From Bettongia penicillata ogilbyi (taxonomy: Eukaryota > Chordata > Mammalia > Diprotodontia > Potoroidae): DNA of 64,000 bases. Shown here piece after piece: positions 33,834-44,528 of this stretch. Under the pieces are notes generated by a model that was given only the letters and a program-made list of their open reading frames with translations, had not been told where the DNA came from and made no database searches. Location: assembly GCA_023548195.1 (NCBI GenBank), contig JAJHZJ010000401.1, positions 496,001 through 560,000 on the forward strand, in the 5' to 3' direction. Both the position numbers and the translations under genes were made by a program. Position 1 is the first letter of the stretch; each line of letters starts with the position of its first letter.

Positions 33834-34953
33834 TCATTCTTGTGTTTGGAAGTCAAATTTTCTTTTCAGCTCTGGTCTTTTCATCAAGAATGATTGAAAG
33901 TCCTCTGTTTCATTGAAAGACCATATTTTCCCCTGAAGTAATATATTCAGTTTTGCTGGGTAGGTGATTCTTGGTTTGAGTCCTAGTTCCTTTGACTTCT
34001 GGAATATCCTATTCCACGCCCTTCGATCCCTTAATGTAGAAGCTGCTAGATCTGGAGTTATCCTGATTGTATTTCCACAGTACTTAAATTGTTTCTTTCT
34101 AGCTGCTTGCAAGATTTTCTCCTTGACCTGGGAGTTCTGGAATTTGGCCACAATGTTCCTAGGAGTTTCTCTTTTTGGATCTCTTTCAGGTGATGATCGA
34201 TGGATTCTTTCAATACTTATTTTTGCCCTCTGGTTCTAGAATGTCAGGGCAGTTTTCCTGGATAATTTCATGGAAGATGATGTCAAGGCTCTTTTTTTGA
34301 TCATGAGTTTCAGGTAGACCCATAATTTTTAAATTGTCTCTCCTCGATCTATTTTCCAGGTCAGTTGTTTTTCCCATGAGATATTTCACATTCTCTTCCA
34401 TTTTTTCATTCTTTTGGTTTTGTTTGGTGATTTCTTGGTTTCTCGTAAAGTTATTAGACTCCATCTGTTCCATTCTAATTTTGAGAGAAGTATTAAATTC
34501 AGTGAGCTTTTGAACCTCTTTTTCCATTTGGCTAATTCTGCTTTTGAAAGCATTCTTCTCCTCATTGGCTTTTTGAACCTCTTTTGCCAATTGAGTGAGC
34601 CTAGTCTTCAAGGTGTTATTTTCTTCAGCATATTTTTGGGTCTCCTTGACCAAGGTATTGACCCGTTTTTCATACTTTTCTTGCATGTCTCTCATTTCTC
34701 TTCCCAGCTTTTCCTCCACCTGTCTAACTTGCTTTTCAAAATCCTTTTTGAGCTCTTCCAAGGCCTGAGCCCACCCGACAACCCCCTGGGGTGTCTGGGG
34801 TACTGAGGCCCCACCCTCCACATCTTTCCCAGATGGCGAGAATATGTCCTCATCCTCGCCATCAGATCCGAATGTTGGGATCATTTGCATTTGTTGGAAA
34901 AAACTCTCTATAGTCTTATTTTTCTTCCCTTTTCTAGGCATTTTCCCAGCCAA
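33834..34953 (-). pseudogene. ORF1 of HAL1 G, nearly intact
   Basis: Full domain order on the minus strand. The basic start MPRKGKKNKTIESFF is at 34953. The coiled coil is at about residues 65-170 (EELKKDFEKQVRQVEEK, QLAKEVQKANEEKNAF). The RRM begins near residue 205 at NLKIMGLPE, and the C-terminal domain ends FDFQTQE at 33834. The first 247 codons are open. One extra base in an A run (GGCAAAAATAAG, about 34225) shifts the frame just before the C-terminal domain, which is open at 33834-34151. This is the only copy that keeps CGA (34197-34199) at the CpG-prone codon. Family role: L1 ORF1p is an RNA-binding trimer that coats the element RNA. ORF2 is absent. Confidence 0.9.
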
Positions 34954-35071
34954 TTACTTGACTTCTGAGATTCCTATCCACCCCCGCCTAGATCCACCCA
35001 GCTAGTGCTTGGGCTCTGAGATTCAAATGCGCTGCCCAGCTGCTAATCAATGTGACCTTTTGTTTTGGTGC

Positions 35072-35205
35072 TGGGGTGGGGGCCGGGCGCCTCCCAGGCT
35101 CAGTGCCCTCAGGGGCTTTATGCATAGGCCTTCAGAAATGGAGGGTGGTGGGTCAGGGCCGTCTCCCAGGCTCAGCTCCCTTTATGCAGAGACTTTCAGT
35201 AATAA
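35072..35205 (-). repeat. Two 5' UTR units in HAL1 G
   Basis: Two diverged copies of the CCTCCCAGGCTCAG...CTTTATGCA...TTCAG unit, as in F and K. Confidence 0.7.
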
Positions 35206-35680
35206 AGATCCTGCCTGCTATCGGGGGAGTCCCATGCTGCCGCAGCCGCGCCACCACCACTGCCTCCGCTGCCGCCCATGCCTTTGCCTCCGCCGCTTCC
35301 TGCCCCCATCTCTGCCGCCGCCGCTTCCTCCCGAGGGGGCCCGAGTCATGGAGACACTCCGCTCCCCTCCTCCGGCCCAGCCTCTCTCACTGACCTGTAG
35401 CTTCTGTGGGTGGAGGGACTTTCCCGGCTGCCGGAGCCTCCGTCTCTGAATCCTGCTCGGGTCAGCTTCTCTGGGGCCACGACCAGGGCAGTGCTGGTGG
35501 TGGGGTCCTCTTTCCGGGGTGTGACAGACCCTGGGGACGGGTCTCCAATGCTCCCTGGAATGGAAATCTCTTCCACTCCATTTCTGTACCCCTTTCAGTG
35601 GTCCAGAAGTTATGCGAATCTCTTTTTACAATAATTCCATGTGCTGTGAGTTGGAGCTTGTAAACTTGCGTCCTTCTACT

Positions 35681-35691
35681 CCGCCATCTTG
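35681..35691 (-). promoter_or_regulatory. YY1-like site, HAL1 G 5' end
   Basis: Reverse strand CAAGATGGCGG, 9 bp from the element start. Confidence 0.65.
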
Positions 35692-35861
35692 GCTCCGCCC
35701 AAAATTTGACTTTCAAACACAAGAATGAGAAGAAGCATGAAATAGTAAACAGCAAAGGGAAGTCATAAGGCACTTACCCAAGGTGAACTGTTTACATTCC
35801 TACATGGAAAGACAATATTTGTAACTCTTAAAAGGTTTCAGTATCTGGGTAGTTGGTGGGA

Positions 35862-35930
35862 CCACACACAGACGTACACACACGTACATGCGTGCACGCA
35901 CACACACATACACAGAAGCATGCACACATA
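35862..35930. repeat. (CA)n microsatellite in HAL1 F 3' UTR
   Basis: CACACACAGACGTACACACACG units at the family-typical position. Confidence 0.85.
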
Positions 35931-36442
35931 GAGTCAGAGCACAGAGTGAATTGAATAGGATGGGACCATATCTTAAAAGAAATTAAGGTAAATGGTGAGA
36001 GAGAAATGTAGTGGGAGGAGAGAGGGTGAAATGGAATGGGGTTAATTATATCTCATTCAAGAGGCAAGCAGGAAACTTTTTAGTGGAGGGAAAAAGAGGA
36101 GAGTTGAGAAAAAAACATGAAGTTTACCCTCATCACATTCGACTAAAGGAAGGAGTAAAATGCACACTCCTTTTGGTATGGAAACCTATCTTACAGTACA
36201 GAGAAATGGGGAAGAAGGAGAAAAGCAGGGAGGGAGGGATGATGGAAGGAAGGACAATGGAAGAAGGGAGCAATTTGAGGTCAACACTCGGGGAGGGACA
36301 GGATCAAAAGACAGAATAGAAACAATGGGGGGCAGAACAGGATGGAAGGAAATACAGTTAGTCTTATGCAATATGACTGTTGTCCAAATCATTTGCAAAA
36401 CTACACAGATATAGCCTATATTGAATTGCCTGCCTTCCCAAA

Positions 36443-36460
36443 GGGAATGGGTGGGGAGGG
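36443..36460 (+). other. G-quadruplex-capable motif, HAL1 F 3' UTR
   Basis: GGGAATGGGTGGGGAGGG, identical in the F-like copy at 38439-38456. Confidence 0.7.
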
Positions 36461-36824
36461 AGGGATGGAGAGAATTTGGAACTCAAAGTTTTAGGAACAA
36501 CTGCTGAGTATTGTTGTTGCTACTAGGAAATAAGAAATACAGTTAATGGGGAATAGAAAGTCATCTGGCCCTACAGGACAAAAGAGAAGAAGGGGACAAG
36601 AGAATGGAGGGAGGATAGAAGAGAGGGCAGATTGGTGATAGGGGAAATTAGAATGCTTGGAGTATTGGGGTGGGTGAAGGGGATAAATGGGGAGAAAATT
36701 TGGAACCCAAAATTTTGTGAAAATGAATGTAAAAAGTTAAATAAATAAATAAATTTTAAAAAAAGAAAAAAATAATTTTCTCTTTGAGATACCATTCCTT
36801 CATATTCAGTTCACCCTGTGCCTT

Positions 36825-36849
36825 NNNNNNNNNNNNNNNNNNNNNNNNN
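36825..36849. other. Assembly gap of 25 N
   Basis: 25 undetermined bases between the right flank of F and the truncated 5' UTR of a second F-like copy. Confidence 1.
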
Positions 36850-38766
36850 AAACAGGGTGTCTCCATGGCTCGAGTCCCCTCAGGAGGCAGCGGCAGAGAG
36901 AGCGGCAGAGGCAATGGCAGAGGCAGTGGATGAGGTAGCAGCAGCCTGTGACTCCCCAAGCAGGAAGGCAGAAGTTCAGGTCTCTGCATAAACCCCCTGA
37001 GGGAGCTGAGCCTGGGAGGTGGCCCTGCCCCCACCCGCTCCATTACTGAAGGTCTCTGCATAAAGCCCCTGAGGGAACTGAGCCTGGGAGGTGGCCCTAC
37101 TCCCACCCCAGCACCAGAACTTAAGCTCACATTGAATAGCAGTCACAACCGCCACTGAAAGCCCTGAGACTGGGAAGCAGCATTTGAATTTCAGACCCCA
37201 AGCACTAGCTGGGCAGATCTAGGCAGAGGTGGAGAGGAATCTCAGAAGTCAAGTAGCTGGCTGGGAAAATGCCTAGAAAAAGAAACAAAATAAGAACATA
37301 GAGAGCTACTTTCTTGGGGAAGAAATGTTCCTTCCTCCCTTCATTTCTGATGACAAAATACAATGCCTGCCATCAGGGAAAGACATGGAGGTTGGGGCCT
37401 CTCTATCCCAGACATCCGAGGTGGATGTCCAGTGGGCTCAGGCCATGGAAGAGCTCAAAAAGGATTTTGAAAATCAAGTTAGACAGGTGGAGGAAAAACT
37501 GGGAAGAGAAATGAGAGAGATGCAAGAAAAGTATGAAAAACGGGTCAATACCTTGCTAAAGGAGACCCAAAAAAATGCTGAAGAAAATAACACCTGGAAA
37601 AATAGGGCCACTCAATTGGCAAAAGAGGTTCAAAAAGGCAATGAGGAGAAGAATGCTTTCAAAAGCAAAATTAGCCAAATGGGAAAAGAGGTTCAAAAGC
37701 TCACTGAAGAAAATAGTTCTCTCAAGATTAGAATGGAACATATGGAGTTTAATGTCTTTCTGAGAAACCAAGACATCATAAAACAAAACCAAAAGAATGA
37801 AAAAATGGAAGAGAAAGTGAAATATCTCATTGGAAAAACAACTGACCTGGAAAATAGATCCAGGAGAGACAATTTAAAAATTACGGGAATACCTGAAAGC
37901 CATGATCGAAAAAAGAGCCTAGATATCATCTTTCATGAAATTATAAAGGAAAACTGCCCTGAGATTCTAGAACCAGAGGGCAAAATAAGTATTGAAGGAA
38001 TCCATTGATCAACACCTGAAAGAGATCCAAAAAGAGAAACTCCTAGGAACATTGTGGCCAAATTCCAGAAACTTTTTAGTGGAGGGAAAAAGAGGAGAGT
38101 TGAGAAAAAAACATGAAGTTTACCCTCATCACATTCGACTAAAGGAAGGAGTAAAATGCACACTCCTTTTGGTATGGAAACCTATCTTACAGTACAGAGA
38201 AATGGGGAAGAAGGAGAAAAGCAGGGAGGGAGGGATGATGGAAGGAAGGACAATGGAAGAAGGGAGCAATTTGAGGTCAACACTCGGGGAGGGACAGGAT
38301 CAAAAGACAGAATAGAAACAATGGGGGGCAGAACAGGATGGAAGGAAATACAGTTAGTCTTATACAATACGGCTGTTGTCCAAATCATTTGCAAAACTAC
38401 ACAGATATAGCCTATATTGAATTGCCTGCCTTCCCAAAGGGAATGGGTGGGGAGGGAGGGATGGAGAGAATTTGGAACTCAAAGTTTTAGGAACAACTGC
38501 TGAGTATTGTTGTTGCTACTAGGAAATAAGAAATACAGTTAATGGGGAATAGAAAGTCATCTGGCCCTACAGGACAAAAGAGAAGAAGGGGACAAGAGAA
38601 TGGAGGGAGGATAGAAGAGAGGGCAGATTGGTGATAGGGGAAATTAGAATGCTTGGAGTATTGGGGTGGGGGAAGGGGATAAATGGGGAGAAAATTTGGA
38701 ACCCAAAATTTTGTGAAAATGAATGTAAAAAGTTAAATAAATAAATAAATTTTAAAAAAAGAAAAA
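36850..38766 (+). mobile_element. Second F-like HAL1 (F'), 5' cut by gap, internal deletion
   Basis: Starts inside the 5' UTR at the point matching 31309 in F. It then follows F through ORF1 to the TGA and on to 38069, jumps to the point matching about 36071 in F, and ends with the same tail and the same 54-bp right flank (36771-36824 matches 38767-38820). By eye I count about 24 differences over ~1 kb of 5' UTR/ORF1 and about 4 over ~0.7 kb of 3' UTR. HAL1 G and ~650 bp of F are absent. Shared flanks mean duplication or a split allele, not an independent insertion. Confidence 0.85.
37269..38069 (+). pseudogene. ORF1 of HAL1 F', truncated
   Basis: ATG at 37269-37271, frameshifted by the same one-base loss as F, so a TAG follows after ten codons. 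The frame 37325-38008 (227 codons) is the longest uninterrupted ORF1 frame after that of G: coiled coil then RRM (NLKITGIPESHDRKK), closed by TGA at 38006-38008. The C-terminal domain is deleted just after GGCCAAATTCCAGAA. Confidence 0.85.
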
Positions 38767-38824
38767 AATAATTTTCTCTTTGAGATACCATTCCTTCATA
38801 TTCAGTTCACCCTGTGCCTTCTCT

Positions 38825-39026
38825 CTCTGTCTCTCCCTATAGATAGACAGACAGACAAACAGAAAGATAGATAGATAGATAGATAAATGTATAGATAGAT
38901 ATAATTTGAGATAGGTATAGATAGTGAAATATATATATATATATGTACATATATATGAAATAAATATATATTTAATAAGAAGATATATACATATATATAT
39001 ATACATATATATACATATATATATAT
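38825..39026. repeat. (GATA)n/(TA)n block in HAL1 H 3' UTR
   Basis: CTCTCTCTGTCTCTC, then (GATA)n and (TA)n. It sits where other copies have (TG/CA)n, so the tract seems to have changed unit in this old copy. Confidence 0.8.
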
Positions 39027-39149
39027 TCCCTCCAACCAACCTAATACTAAGAAAGATCTTATGAGTTACAAATACCATCTTTCCATGTAGCAAATTAGAC
39101 AGTTCATCTTTAATAAGTCCTTTATGGCTTTTCTTTCCTGTTTGCCTTT

Positions 39150-39965
39150 TCATGCTTCTCTTTATTCTTAAAATTCAAAGTCAAATTTTTTATTCAACTC
39201 TGATCTTTTGAACCAGAATGCTTGGAAATCCTCTATTTCACTGAAGATTCATTTTTTTCCCCATGAAGTATTATACCCAGTTTTTCTGTGTAGGTGGTTC
39301 TTGGTTTTAATTCTATCTCTTTTGACCTCTGGAATATTATATTCCAAACCCCTGATCACTTAGTCAAGAAGCTGCTAAGTCCTGTGTTATCTTGGTTGTG
39401 TTTCCACAATACTTGAATTGGTTTTTTTTTTCTGTCTGCTTGCAATATTTTCTCCTTGAGCTGGGAACTCTGGAATTTTCCTGCAATATTCCTAGGAGTT
39501 TTTCTTTAGAGATCTTTTTCTGATGTGATCAGTGGATTCTTTTCATTTCTATTTTCCTGTCTGATTATAGACTATCAGGGCAGTTTTCCTTGATAATTTC
39601 TTGAAAGATGATGTCCAGTCTATTTTTTTGATCATGCCTTTCAGGTAGTTCAATAATTTTTAAATTATTTCTGCTGCATCAATATTCCAGTTGTTTTGGT
39701 GTTTTTTTTTGTTGTTGTTGTTTTTCCAATGAGATATGTCAACTTGCCTTCCATTTTTTTTCTATTCTTTAGGTTTTGTTTTACAATTTCTTGATTTCTC
39801 ATAAAGTCATTAGCTTCCATTTGCTCCATTCTAATTTCTAAATAATTATTTTCTTCAGTGAGTTTTTGGACCTCTTTTTTCCTTTGCCTCATTCTGTTCT
39901 TGAAGACATTTTTGTCCTCATTCAATATTTGGACCTCTTTTGCCATTTGGGTTAGTCTAATTTTA
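39150..39965 (-). pseudogene. ORF1 of HAL1 H (3' half)
   Basis: Decayed C-terminal domain (39180-39530), TGA at the CpG-prone codon (39529-39531), RRM, and coiled coil (39665-39946 partly open). It is cut by HAL1 I at 39965, and the N-terminal half resumes at 46456. It has many frameshifts. Confidence 0.7.
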
Positions 39966-40989
39966 TTTTATTTTTTTAATTTTCTGAATGTTTATTTATT
40001 TATTTTTAGTTTTAAACATTCATTTCCACAGTATTTTGAGTTGCAAATTTTCTGAGCAACCCTCCTCTCCCCTCACCTCAAAATGTCATGCATTCTGATT
40101 ACATCTTCCCCCAATCAGCCCTCCATTCTATTACACACCTCTCCTCCCTTATCCCTATCTTCTCTCTTTTCTTGTAGAGCAAGATAGATTTCTATATCCT
40201 ATTACTTATATTTCTTATTTCCTAGGTGCATGCAAAACTATTCTCAACATTTGTTCCTAAAACTTTGATTTCCAACTCTCTCACTTCCTCCCTCCCCACT
40301 CCTCTTCACTGTAAAGTAATTCCGTATAGGCTACACATGTGTAGTTTTGCAAAAGACTTCCATAATAATCATATTGTGTAAGACTAACTATATTTCCCTG
40401 CATCCCATTTATTCTATTCTATCTTTTGACCTTGTCCCTCCCCAAAAGCATTTACTTCTAATTGCTCCCTCCTCCTATTTGCCCACCCTTCTATCATCCT
40501 CCCACCTCACTTATCCACTTCTCCCCTACTTTCCTGTAGTGTAAGATAGATTTTCATACCAAATTGAGTGAGCATGTTATTCCCTCCTTAAGTCAAATAT
40601 GATGAGAGAAAGCTTCACTTTTCCCCCTTCACTTCCCCCATTTTCCATTCCATTGAAAAAGCTTTTTCTTGCCTTTTTTTATGAAAGATAATTTGCCCCA
40701 TTCCATTCCTCCCTTTCTCCTCCCAATATATTCCTCTCTCACACCTTAATTTTATTCTTTTAGATATCAACTCTTCCTATTCAACTCACCCTGTGCTCTC
40801 CCTTTCTGTGTGTGTGCATGTGTATGTGTGTGTGTGTAATCCCTCCAACTACTCAAATACTGAGAAAAATTTCAAGAGTTACAAATATTATCTTTCCATG
40901 TAGAAATGTAAACAGTTCAACTTTACTAATTTCCTTATAATTTCTCTTTCCTCTTTACCTTTTCATACTTCTTTTCATTCTTGTGTTTG

Positions 40990-41620
40990 AAAGTCAAATT
41001 TTCTCTTCATCTCTGGTCTTTTCCTCAAGAATGTTCGAAAGTTCTCTGTTTCATTGAATGACCATTTTTCCCTGAAGAATTATGCTCAGTTTTGCTCAGT
41101 GGGTGATTCTTGGTTTTAATTCTAGTTCCTTTGATATCTGGAATATCATATTAAAATCCTTCAGTCCCTTAATGTAGAAGCTGCTAGATCGTGTGTTGTC
41201 CTGATTGTATTTCCAGAATACTTGAATTGCTTCTTTTTAGCTGCTTGCAATAATTTCTCCTTGACCTCGAAACTCTGGAATTTGGACACAATATTCCTAG
41301 GAATTCCTCTTTTTGGATCTCTTTCAGGAGGTGATCAGTGAATTCTTTCAATATTTATTTTACCATCTGGTTCTAGAATATCAGGGTAATTTTCCTTGAT
41401 AATTTCATGAAAGATGATGTCTAGACTCTTTTATGGATCATGGCTTTCAGGTAGTTCCATAATTTTTAAATTGTCTCTCCAGGAATTACTTTCCAATTCA
41501 GTTGTTTTCCAAATAAGATATTTCACATTACCTTCTACTGTGTAATTCTTTTGGTTTTGTTTTGAGATTTCTTGATTTCTCATAAAGTCATTACCTTCCA
41601 TCTGCTCCATTCTAATTTTT
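40990..41620 (-). pseudogene. ORF1 of HAL1 I (3' half)
   Basis: C-terminal domain 40990-41320, TGA at 41335-41337, RRM to ~41500. It is cut by K inside the SSLKIRMEQ-coding stretch and continues at 45292-45740 where the start codon lies (45738-45740). Broken throughout. Confidence 0.75.
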
Positions 41621-41641
41621 CTTATTATTTTTTATTTTTAA

Positions 41642-42461
41642 TGTAGTTTATAACAGATAAAATAATTGAAACTTTTGCTCAGGTGATACTTCTTTTTAAA
41701 GCATTTATAATGTGGACCACAAAGGAATTATTTTTTTAAACATTAATCAACTATATTAATCTATAATTTAATAGCTCTGGTATTAAGCTTACAAACCTTT
41801 TGACTATAGGAAATTGCCACCAAGAGTATCGTCATTGCAGAGATACAGTTATCTCCTCAACTTCATGTCATATCCAGGCAGGATTAGATTGTCCACTTCC
41901 ATTCAGTCAGGCTTAAAGCCTGCCAGGTGTCAGTGGGGAAATTGAATCAAGAGAATCCTACCTCAGCCCAGGCTGAACAGCTGCTCTCCCACCCTTCCCA
42001 AAAGATCACTTTTTGCAGTTCATACCAGCATCTCACCAGCTTACCGACATCATGAATTGGAGACCCAGATCACCTTTCTTGCTACCCATACCTGGAGTTA
42101 GACTCAGAAGAGCAGTCACTTAATAGTCCCATAGCATCTAAAAATGGCAAGTTCCAATAAACAGGTTTCAAATATGATTGTGGTTTCACATTGGCTAAGG
42201 AATATCTTTTGAGGCAAGTCTTAAGTGACTTACATGCCTTTCTACACATGTTCTAGTTCCTGATTAAATGGAAATCATAAAATCAAATTTACTATTAAAA
42301 CCTTGACTTTTCCATCAATGCCAAATTTTACCTGAGGTTACCTTCCTCTAGGAAATTTAGACTGAGATTCTTTTCTCCAAACTAAAGATGTCATTGATTT
42401 TTTCTCAGTAATTAATTCAGTCTATTGTTTTAATACTAACTGCTTTTACCTCACTTTGTAA
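41642..42461. other. 820-bp non-HAL1 segment inside HAL1 K
   Basis: Sits between K's A-rich tail (TTATTATTTTTTATTTTTAA on plus) and the resumption of its 3' UTR at TCCAATTTTTGTCCCC, with about 30 bp of HAL1 lost. It starts TGTAGTTT and ends TTGTAACA, so it has TG...CA ends with a short TGT/ACA inversion. It contains CCAATAAACAGG on plus. No ORF or family recognised. A solo LTR is one possibility. No clean target duplication is seen. Confidence 0.5.
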
Positions 42462-43215
42462 CATGTCCAATTTTTGTCCCCATCACTCCCCTTTCCCCCA
42501 CTTCCTAATACCTTGCATTCTGATTACTCCTTCCCTCAATGTACCCTCCCCCTCCATCACACCCCATCCCACTCCTATCCCCATCTTCTCTCTTTTCTTG
42601 CAGGGAAAGATAAATTTCCATACTCCTATCCCTGTAGTTCTTATTTCCTGATTATATGCAATAAAAATTTTCAACATTTGCTTCTAATACTTTGAATTCC
42701 AAGTTCTCTCCTTCACTCCCTCCCTCCCCAGCCCCACTGAGAAGGCAGACAATTCAATAGACTAAATATGTGTTGTTTTGCAAAAGATTTCCATAATAAT
42801 CATGTTGTGTAATACTAATTATATTGCCCTCTGACCTACCCTATCCCTCCTTATTTTCCTCCCTACAATTGACCTTTTCCCTTCTCAAAAGTGTTTATTT
42901 CTAGTGACTCCCTTCTCCCATTTGCCCTCCCTTCTAACATTCCCCTAGCTCCACTTGTTGCCTCCTCTCCTACTTTCCTGTGGTGTTATATAAATTTTCA
43001 TATCAAATTTAGTGAGCCTGTTATTCCCTCCTTCAGCTATACATGGGGAGAGTAGCTTAATTTTTCCCCCTCTTCACTTCTCCCTTATCCCCTCCATTGA
43101 ATAAGATTTTTCTTATTTCTTTTATGAGTTATAGCTTGCCCTATTCCATTATTCCCTTTCTTTTCCCAGAATTTTCCTCCTTCACCCCTTAATTTTAATT
43201 GTATTTTATTTTGTG

Positions 43216-43285
43216 TGTGTGTGGATAACATCTCTTCTAATTTAACACACCCTGTACTCTCTATGTGTATGTGTGTGTGTATACA
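43216..43285. repeat. (TG)n tract in HAL1 K 3' UTR
   Basis: TGTGTGTGTG and TGTATGTGTGTG at the family-typical position, interrupted. Confidence 0.75.
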
Positions 43286-43419
43286 ATTCTCCAACTACCC
43301 AAATACTGAGAGAAGATTCAAGAGTTAAAAATATTTTCTTTCCATGTAGTAATGTAAACAGTTCAGCTTTAGAGAGTCTTCTATGATTATTCTTTTCTGT
43401 TTACCTTTCATGCTTTTCT

Positions 43420-44528
43420 TGATTCTTGTCTTGGGAAGTCAAATTTTAAATACGTATATGACCTTTTCCTCAACATGAAAGTGTTGGAAGTTGTGTATAT
43501 CACTGAAAGACCATTTTTTTTCCTTTGAAGTATTATATTCAGACTCTCTGGGTAGGTGATTCTTGGTTTCAAACCCAGTTCCTTTGACTTCTGAAATATT
43601 CTGCTCCAAGCCCTTTGATCCCTTAATGTTGAAGCTTCCAGATCCTGTGTAACCCTGATTGTATTTCCACAGTGCTCATATTGTTTCTTTCTAGCTGCTT
43701 GCAGTATTTTTTCCTTAATCTGGGAACTCTGAAATTTGGCCACAATATTCCTAGGAGTTTCTCTGTTCAGGTTTCTTTCAGGAGGTGATTGACAAATTCT
43801 TTCAATATCCATTTTGCCCTTTGATTCTAGAACATCAGGGTACTTTTCCTTGATAATTTCATGGAAGATGATGTCTAGGCTCTCTTTTTGATCATGACTT
43901 TCAGGTAGTCCCATAATTTTTAAATTGTGTCTCCTGGATCTATTTTCCAGGTCAGTTGTTTTTCCCATGATATATTTCACATTCTCTTCAATTTTTTCAT
44001 TCTTTTGGTTTTGTTTTGTGATTTCTTAGTTTCTCAGAAGTCATTAGACTCTATCTGTTCCATTCTAATTTTGAGGGAACTATTCTCTTCAGTGAGCTTT
44101 TGAATCTCTTTTTCCATTTGGCTCATTCTGCTTTTGAAAGCATTCTTCACCTCATTGGCTTTTTGAACCTCTTTTGCCAATTGAGTGAGCCTACTATTCA
44201 AGGTGTTATTTTCTTCAGCATTTATTTGGGTCTCCTTTACCAAGGTATTTACCTGTTTTTCATACTTTTCTTTCATCTCTCTCATTTCTCTTCCCAGTTT
44301 TTCCTCCACCTGTCTAACTTGCTTTTCAAAATCCTTTTTGAGCTCTTCCAAGGCCTGAGCCCACCTGATAACCCCCTGGGATGTCTGGGATACAGAGGCC
44401 CCGCCCTCCACGTCTTTCCCTGATGGCAAGAATATTTCCTCGTTGTCGTCAGATCTGAAAGTCGGGATCATTTGCATCTGCTCAAAAAAGCTCTCTATAG
44501 TCTTATTTTTCTTCCCTTTTCTAGGCAT
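43420..44528 (-). pseudogene. ORF1 of HAL1 K
   Basis: Start MPRKGKKNKTIESFFEQMQ at 44528. 164 codons are open through the coiled coil to 44034, where a missing base in TTCTCAGAAGTC shifts frame. The RRM and most of the C-terminal domain are open 43408-43980 (NLKIMGLPESHDQKE, then PPERNLNRETPRN without interruption). CAA is at the CpG-prone codon (43789-43791). The last ~30 residues are replaced through a second shift near 43510. After G, this copy keeps the domain series best. Confidence 0.88.

Larger units (their letters stand above)
32802..35700 (-). mobile_element. HAL1 copy G, full length, inserted in ORF1 of F
   Basis: 2,899-bp complete element. Its T-rich 3' tail starts at 32802 and its 5' end CCGCCATCTTGGCTCCGCCC finishes at 35700. 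A perfect 14-bp duplication AAAATTTGACTTTC lies at 32788-32801 and 35701-35714, and F's reading continues exactly across it. It has two 5' UTR units and an expanded CCG/GCC-rich stretch at 35228-35340. It is the best-preserved copy by ORF1 and one of the youngest insertions by nesting. Confidence 0.97.
30958..36770 (+). mobile_element. HAL1 copy F, split by HAL1 G
   Basis: Plus-strand element starting TGGGCGGAGGGAGCCAAGATGGCGG and ending in an ATAAATAAATAAATTTT tail plus A-rich run at 36770. Duplications AATAATTTTCT lie at 30947-30957 and 36771-36781 (site TT/AATAA). Without G it measures 2.9 kb. The order is 5' UTR 30958-31723, ORF1 31724-35729 (interrupted), 3' UTR to the end. Two tandem 72-bp units are in the 5' UTR. 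It lies in the 3' UTR of H, opposite in direction. Confidence 0.95.

Noticed and set aside
41621..42461. 3' transduction by HAL1 K
   Set aside because: K's own AT-rich tail appears on the far side of the segment, so an insertion into K is more likely, although not proven.
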